Assembly: GCA_020850715.1 (NCBI GenBank)
Contig: JADZED010000035.1
Location: 1 to 64,000 of the forward strand
Direction: 5' to 3'
Origin: Acidobacteriota bacterium
Lineage (GTDB): Bacteria; Acidobacteriota; Vicinamibacteria; Vicinamibacterales; CAVVIG01
Length of the DNA stretch: 64,000 nucleotides
Numbering within the stretch: the first letter of the stretch is position 1; each line of letters opens with the position of its first letter. The notes under the pieces are model-generated. The model saw only the letters and a list, made by a program, of their open reading frames with translations. It was not told the origin of the DNA and did no database searches. Position numbers and translations under genes: made by a program. Below are positions 60,591-64,000 of this stretch, piece after piece.

Positions 60591-61459
60591 GCTGTCTGCT
60601 GCCGGCCCTGCCGTTCCGGCGCCGCCACGTGTATGCGTGGGCCGGCGGACTGCTCTCGGCCGGTGCGCCGATCGGCCTGTTGATGCTGAGGCGCGCGCGC
60701 CAGTGGCGGCGCGCCGGCCTGGCGCCGCGGCGCGGCGCATTTCGCCCGGCCGCGTCCGACCCGCGCGACTACGTGTACGTCGGCCTCTCGACGGCGATTG
60801 CCTTCACCGCGTTCGGCTACGTGCTCGGGCGTCAGGCCGATCGGCTCGCTGCGCTCTCAGAGACCGATCCGCTCACGGGGCTCTGCAACGCGCGGGGACT
60901 GTTCGATCGGCTCGAGGCCGAGCTGGCGAGGGCTCGACGGTATCGCGAGCCGCTCGCGCTGGTGCTCGTCGACCTCGACGGCCTCAAGCGCATCAACGAC
61001 GAATTCGGGCACCGCGCGGGCGACGAGGCGATTCGCTGTCTCGCCGACGTCATCCGGTCCGAGCTGCGCAGCACCGACATCGGCGCGCGATGGGGCGGCG
61101 ACGAGTTCGCGGTGCTCGCGCCGAGCACCGCGCGCGACGCGGCGCTCGCGCTGGCCGAACGGATCCGGGCCTCGATTCCGAGGCGGAGCGAGCGCCTGCG
61201 GCTGAGCGGATCGCTCGGCGTCGCGGCCATCGAAGCGGACGTCCACGACGAAGCCGTCGACTCGGCGACGCTGATGCGGGCGGCCGATGCGGCGCTCTAC
61301 GAGGCCAAGCGGTCCGGCCGCAACCGCGTGGTCGTTTCTTCGCTGCGGGAACCGCCGGCCGCGGCGCCCGCGCCGGCGACAGTCCGGGCGCAGTTGCCGC
61401 CTGAAGGGTGGAGCCATGGTCGAATTTCGACAGATCCTGTGTCCGACCGATCTGAGTGA
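60587..61459 (+). CDS. membrane-anchored diguanylate cyclase
   Basis: This 290-residue protein has two N-terminal hydrophobic segments and a complete GGDEF domain (about 100-245): DPLTGLCNARGLFDRLEAEL, LVDLDGLKRINDEFGHRAGD and RWGGDEFAVLA. The signature is canonical, so it should make cyclic di-GMP. An Ala/Pro-rich tail ends it. It starts with GTG overlapping the previous stop and overlaps the uspA-type gene by 44 nt. Confidence 0.9.
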   Translation: MSCLLPALPFRRRHVYAWAGGLLSAGAPIGLLMLRRARQWRRAGLAPRRGAFRPAASDPRDYVYVGLSTAIAFTAFGYVLGRQADRLAALSETDPLTGLCNARGLFDRLEAELARARRYREPLALVLVDLDGLKRINDEFGHRAGDEAIRCLADVIRSELRSTDIGARWGGDEFAVLAPSTARDAALALAERIRASIPRRSERLRLSGSLGVAAIEADVHDEAVDSATLMRAADAALYEAKRSGRNRVVVSSLREPPAAAPAPATVRAQLPPEGWSHGRISTDPVSDRSE

Positions 61460-62330
61460 GCCATCGGCGCGGGCGCTCGCGCACGCGGCGGCGATCGCGC
61501 GCTGGTACGACGCGAAGCTGACCGTTCTGTACGTCGTGCCCACCTTCGATCCGATGCTGGTGCCGCCGATCGCCCTGGAGGGGTCGGCGCAGACGCTGTA
61601 TCCGCCGACGCGGGAGGAAGTGCTGGCGAGCGTACGCCGCTTCGTCGAGCGCGCCGGCGCCGCGGCGGTCGCGCGCGAGATCGCCGCCGACTCCGGCCAG
61701 CCGGCCGGCACGATCGTCGATCGCGCGGGCTCCATGCCGGCCGACCTGATCGTGATGGGCACGCACGGCCGCAGCGGTTTCGATCGCGTCATGATCGGAT
61801 CGGTGGCCGAGAAGGTGCTGCGGAAGGCGGTGTGCCCGGTCCTGGTCGTGCCGCCGCACGCGCATGGCGAGGCGGCACGGCAGGTGCGATTCAAGACGAT
61901 TCTCTGCCCGGTCGACTTCTCGTCGTCATCCGTGCAGGCGCTCGGACTCGCTCTGGATCTGGCGCGGCAGGCCGACGGCACGGTGATCCTGCTGCACGCG
62001 ATCGAGTGGCTGGCCGAAGACGAGCCGCGCGGGGACGGCCGCTTCAACATGCAGGAATTCCGACAGTATCTGGCCGACGATGCGCGGCGCCGGCTGCACG
62101 CGCTGGCGGCCGACGAGCCGCGCACCTGGAGCGAGATCCAGGAGGTCGTCACCTTCGGACGCCCGCACCGCGAGGTGCTGCGCATTGCCGAGGAATCGAA
62201 GCCGGATCTGATCGTCATGGGCGTGCACGGGCGCGGCGCCCTCGGGCTCGCGCTGTTCGGATCGACGACCCATCAGGTCGTGCGCGCGGCGCCCTGCCCC
62301 GTGCTGACGGTGCGCAGTCCGAAGGCCTGA
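61416..62330 (+). CDS. tandem universal stress protein
   Basis: This 304-residue protein contains two Usp domains (about 1-148 and 158-304). Both have ATP-binding motifs: DLIVMGTHGRSGFDRVMIGS VAEK in the first (G-2x-G-9x-G-S pattern) and DLIVMGVHGRGALGLALFGS in the second. CPVLVV and CPVLTV end the strands. Its role is stress-linked nucleotide binding. It overlaps the diguanylate cyclase gene, which suggests joint expression. Confidence 0.92.
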   Translation: MVEFRQILCPTDLSEPSARALAHAAAIARWYDAKLTVLYVVPTFDPMLVPPIALEGSAQTLYPPTREEVLASVRRFVERAGAAAVAREIAADSGQPAGTIVDRAGSMPADLIVMGTHGRSGFDRVMIGSVAEKVLRKAVCPVLVVPPHAHGEAARQVRFKTILCPVDFSSSSVQALGLALDLARQADGTVILLHAIEWLAEDEPRGDGRFNMQEFRQYLADDARRRLHALAADEPRTWSEIQEVVTFGRPHREVLRIAEESKPDLIVMGVHGRGALGLALFGSTTHQVVRAAPCPVLTVRSPKA

Positions 62331-62479
62331 AGGGTGTGTCACGGCGGCCGGCCGCCGCCGGCCGCGGCCGATACCCCCGAGAACGACGGCAAGCGAACCT
62401 GCCAGTGGCCGTGCGGGCCGCCGCCCGTCGCGGCCTTGGCATGATGAAGCGATCCCTGGCATGATGCCGTTCCCAGACG

Positions 62480-63028
62480 ATGTCGCGAGAATCGCTCCAC
62501 GTCGAACCCGAGGGCCCTCTGCAGATGGCCCGCCACTACGTCCGCGAACTGGTCTACGGCGCCAACGACGGCATCATCACCACCTTCGCCGTCGTCGCCG
62601 GCGTGGCCGGCGGCAGCCTGCCGCTGCACGTCGTGCTGATCATCGGCGCCGCCAACCTGTTTGCCGACGGGATGTCGATGGCCGCCGGCAACTATCTGGC
62701 GATCCGATCCCATGAGAGCGTCCTGCAGACGCAGGGACTGCCGGAGGAAGAGGCGTCACCGCTGCGCCACGCAGCGGCCACCTTCCTCGCCTTCGTCGTC
62801 GCCGGCATCGTGCCGCTGGCGCCCTACATGATCGCCTCGTGGCCCGCCGGGCGGTTCGTGTCGTCCATCGGACTGACGTTTCTCGGGATGTTCGGCATCG
62901 GCGCCTCGCGCGCGCTCATCGCCGATGTGCGCTGGTGGCGGGCCGGTTTCGAGATGCTGGGCCTCGGCGCCGTCGTCGCGGCGCTTGCCTATGGGAGCGG
63001 GACGCTGGTGGCGGCGATCGTCGGGTGA
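62480..63028 (+). CDS. VIT1/CCC1-family iron/manganese transporter
   Basis: This 182-residue membrane protein has about five helices. The VIT signature is ELVYGANDGIITTFAVVAGV and ANLFADGMSMAAGNYLAIRS with metal-binding acidic and Met residues. It is shorter than plant VIT1 and lacks the cytosolic metal-binding helices, as in many bacterial members. It probably exports or sequesters iron or manganese. It stands 149 bp after the Usp gene. Confidence 0.88.
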   Translation: MSRESLHVEPEGPLQMARHYVRELVYGANDGIITTFAVVAGVAGGSLPLHVVLIIGAANLFADGMSMAAGNYLAIRSHESVLQTQGLPEEEASPLRHAAATFLAFVVAGIVPLAPYMIASWPAGRFVSSIGLTFLGMFGIGASRALIADVRWWRAGFEMLGLGAVVAALAYGSGTLVAAIVG

Positions 63029-63275
63029 GGCCGGCGGCGCGCGGGCATCCCGCCTTCACGGCCTCGGCCCATCGCCGCGGCGTTGGACGGCGCCAGCCCC
63101 ATCGCGTTGAGCGAGGCCGTGTTCCAACGCGAGTAACACGGACGCATGCGCCGCGCCGCACTCGATCGTCCGGGAGCGCTCCGGCGTCTCCACTGAGTCC
63201 CGGGAGCTCCATCAGTCCGCCCGGGGCGGGCGACGAGCAGCGGCCGCACAATCGTGATTGAGGGCGCGGCCGCTC

Positions 63276-63674
63276 TCAGAACAATCCGAGCTGCAGCTTC
63301 GCCGTATCCGACATCCGATCCTGCGACCACGGCGGCTCCCAGACGACATCCACGGCCGCGCCGCCGACCCCCGGCACCGCTTCGACCGCCTGCCGCACCT
63401 GCGCGGGAAGGATCTGCGCGACCGGACACGCCGGCGCCGTGAGCGTCATGCGGATGCCGACGCGGCTCGACGCGTCGACGATCACCTCGTAGATGAGCCC
63501 GAGCTCGTAGATGTTCACCGGCAGCTCGGGATCGAACACCGTCGAGAGCGCCTTCACGATCGCCGGCATCAGCGCGCCGTGCCGCGCCGCGTCGTCGACC
63601 ATGCCCGCGGTCTCGAGCGGCCCGGTCTGGGGCGGCGCCGGCTGCGCCGGTTGAATCACTGGAAGCGGCTTCAT
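63276..63674 (-). CDS. SUF-associated DUF59 (SufT/PaaD-like) protein
   Basis: This 132-residue MIP18-family protein has the DUF59 pattern KALSTVFDPELPVNIYELGL, IYEVIVDASSRVGIRMTLTA and APACPVAQILPAQVRQAVEA with the conserved Cys. VVWEPPWSQDRMSDTAKLQL is the usual ending. Relatives assist Fe-S maturation. Its ATG overlaps the stop of the upstream SufU-like gene (ATGA), so it belongs to a SUF-type operon beyond the window edge. Confidence 0.9.
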   Translation of the reverse strand: MKPLPVIQPAQPAPPQTGPLETAGMVDDAARHGALMPAIVKALSTVFDPELPVNIYELGLIYEVIVDASSRVGIRMTLTAPACPVAQILPAQVRQAVEAVPGVGGAAVDVVWEPPWSQDRMSDTAKLQLGLF

Positions 63675-64000
63675 TCCGTCGTCACCATCCCCTCGTTCGC
63701 CTCGAGCGCTGCGCGCAGCGTGTGCCAGGCCAGGCTCGCGCACTTGACGCGGACCGGAAACCGGCGGACGCCGGCCAGCGCCTCCAGCTTGCCGAGCCGG
63801 TCGATCGGGCCGTCGGCCGGCCCCGTGATCATCTGCTGGAACCGGTCGAACAGCCGCGCGGCCTCTGCGACCGTCGCCCCCTTGACGCTGTCGGTCATGA
63901 GCGACGCCGACGCCTTCGAGATCGCACAGCCCGATCCCTGAAAGCTCACGTCCCCGATCCGTCCCTCGTCGTCGATCTGCAGGTAGACGGTCAGGCGGTC
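63671..64000 (-). CDS. sufU: SufU/IscU-like scaffold, 5' end outside window
   Basis: The visible 109 residues read VYLQIDDEGRIGDVSFQGSG, CAISKASASLMTDSVKG and, after a long insert (ITGPADGPIDRLGKLEALAG), FPVRVKCASLAWHTL. The insert between the second and third cysteines marks SufU rather than IscU. It would relay sulfur from SufS in a SUF system. The N-terminus with the first Cys lies beyond base 64000. Confidence 0.9.
   Translation of the reverse strand, partial: DRLTVYLQIDDEGRIGDVSFQGSGCAISKASASLMTDSVKGATVAEAARLFDRFQQMITGPADGPIDRLGKLEALAGVRRFPVRVKCASLAWHTLRAALEANEGMVTTE

Overview
The window is about 64 kb of GC-rich bacterial chromosome with tightly packed genes and many ATGA, GTGA or TAATG start/stop overlaps. 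Gene content suggests a Gram-negative soil-type bacterium, most likely Acidobacteriota (Vicinamibacteria-like). The supporting features are futalosine-pathway menaquinone genes with a UbiE/MenG methylase, an ISC iron-sulfur operon plus the edge of a SUF-type set, a FabI reductase, a CzcCBA efflux system and dispersed GC-rich palindromic repeats. The taxonomic call is inference from gene content. No rRNA, CRISPR array, phage or intact transposase was seen.

Layout. 1-6540 holds divergent arginine genes: argC-argB-argD on the minus strand and argR-argG-argH on the plus strand. A 165-bp MITE-like element supplies the argD stop codon, and argG is full length but has lost its active-site motifs and a canonical start. 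6541-18453 holds housekeeping and signalling genes: a Cys-motif/RGG-rich protein, FabI, a BON lipoprotein, a flavin reductase, an HD-GYP/GGDEF protein, a sigma-54 activator, a deoxyhypusine-synthase-like protein, a PIN-like protein, a ROK-like protein, QueC and QueD. 18454-23250 is a decaying gas-vesicle locus (gvpJ pseudogene, gvpA, histidine kinase, response regulator, gvpF/L, broken gvpG). 23300-31750 is mixed, including a DtxR regulator, UbiE, a PilT-like ATPase with altered motifs, a SUMF1-type protein, a SIMPL protein and an AlkA-type glycosylase.

31781-42927 is the most coherent block. It starts with cysM, a JAMM protease gene and a CysO-MoeZ-rhodanese fusion, which together look like a protein-thiocarboxylate route to cysteine. 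It continues with iscR-iscS-iscU-iscA-hscB-hscA-fdx-iscX, a membrane protein, and mqnB-mqnD. The cysM and iscR promoters share a GGACT-N5-GGTCG motif at or just after the -10 element, which suggests common Rrf2/IscR-type control of sulfur supply and Fe-S assembly.

42928-46385 is a degraded accessory stretch: a non-coding stretch, a DUF5683-like membrane protein, an alpha-glucan phosphorylase remnant, tRNA-Ser(CGA), mscL, a frameshifted beta-helix pseudogene and REP-like palindromes. 46386-51932 is a czcCBA heavy-metal efflux operon facing a large PAS/GAF histidine kinase. 54295-63028 is a stress-gene group: Hsp20, CBS, DUF302, a methyltransferase preceded by three 17-bp direct repeats, a kinase fusion, OsmC, GGDEF, UspA and VIT. 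The window ends inside a SufU-like gene.
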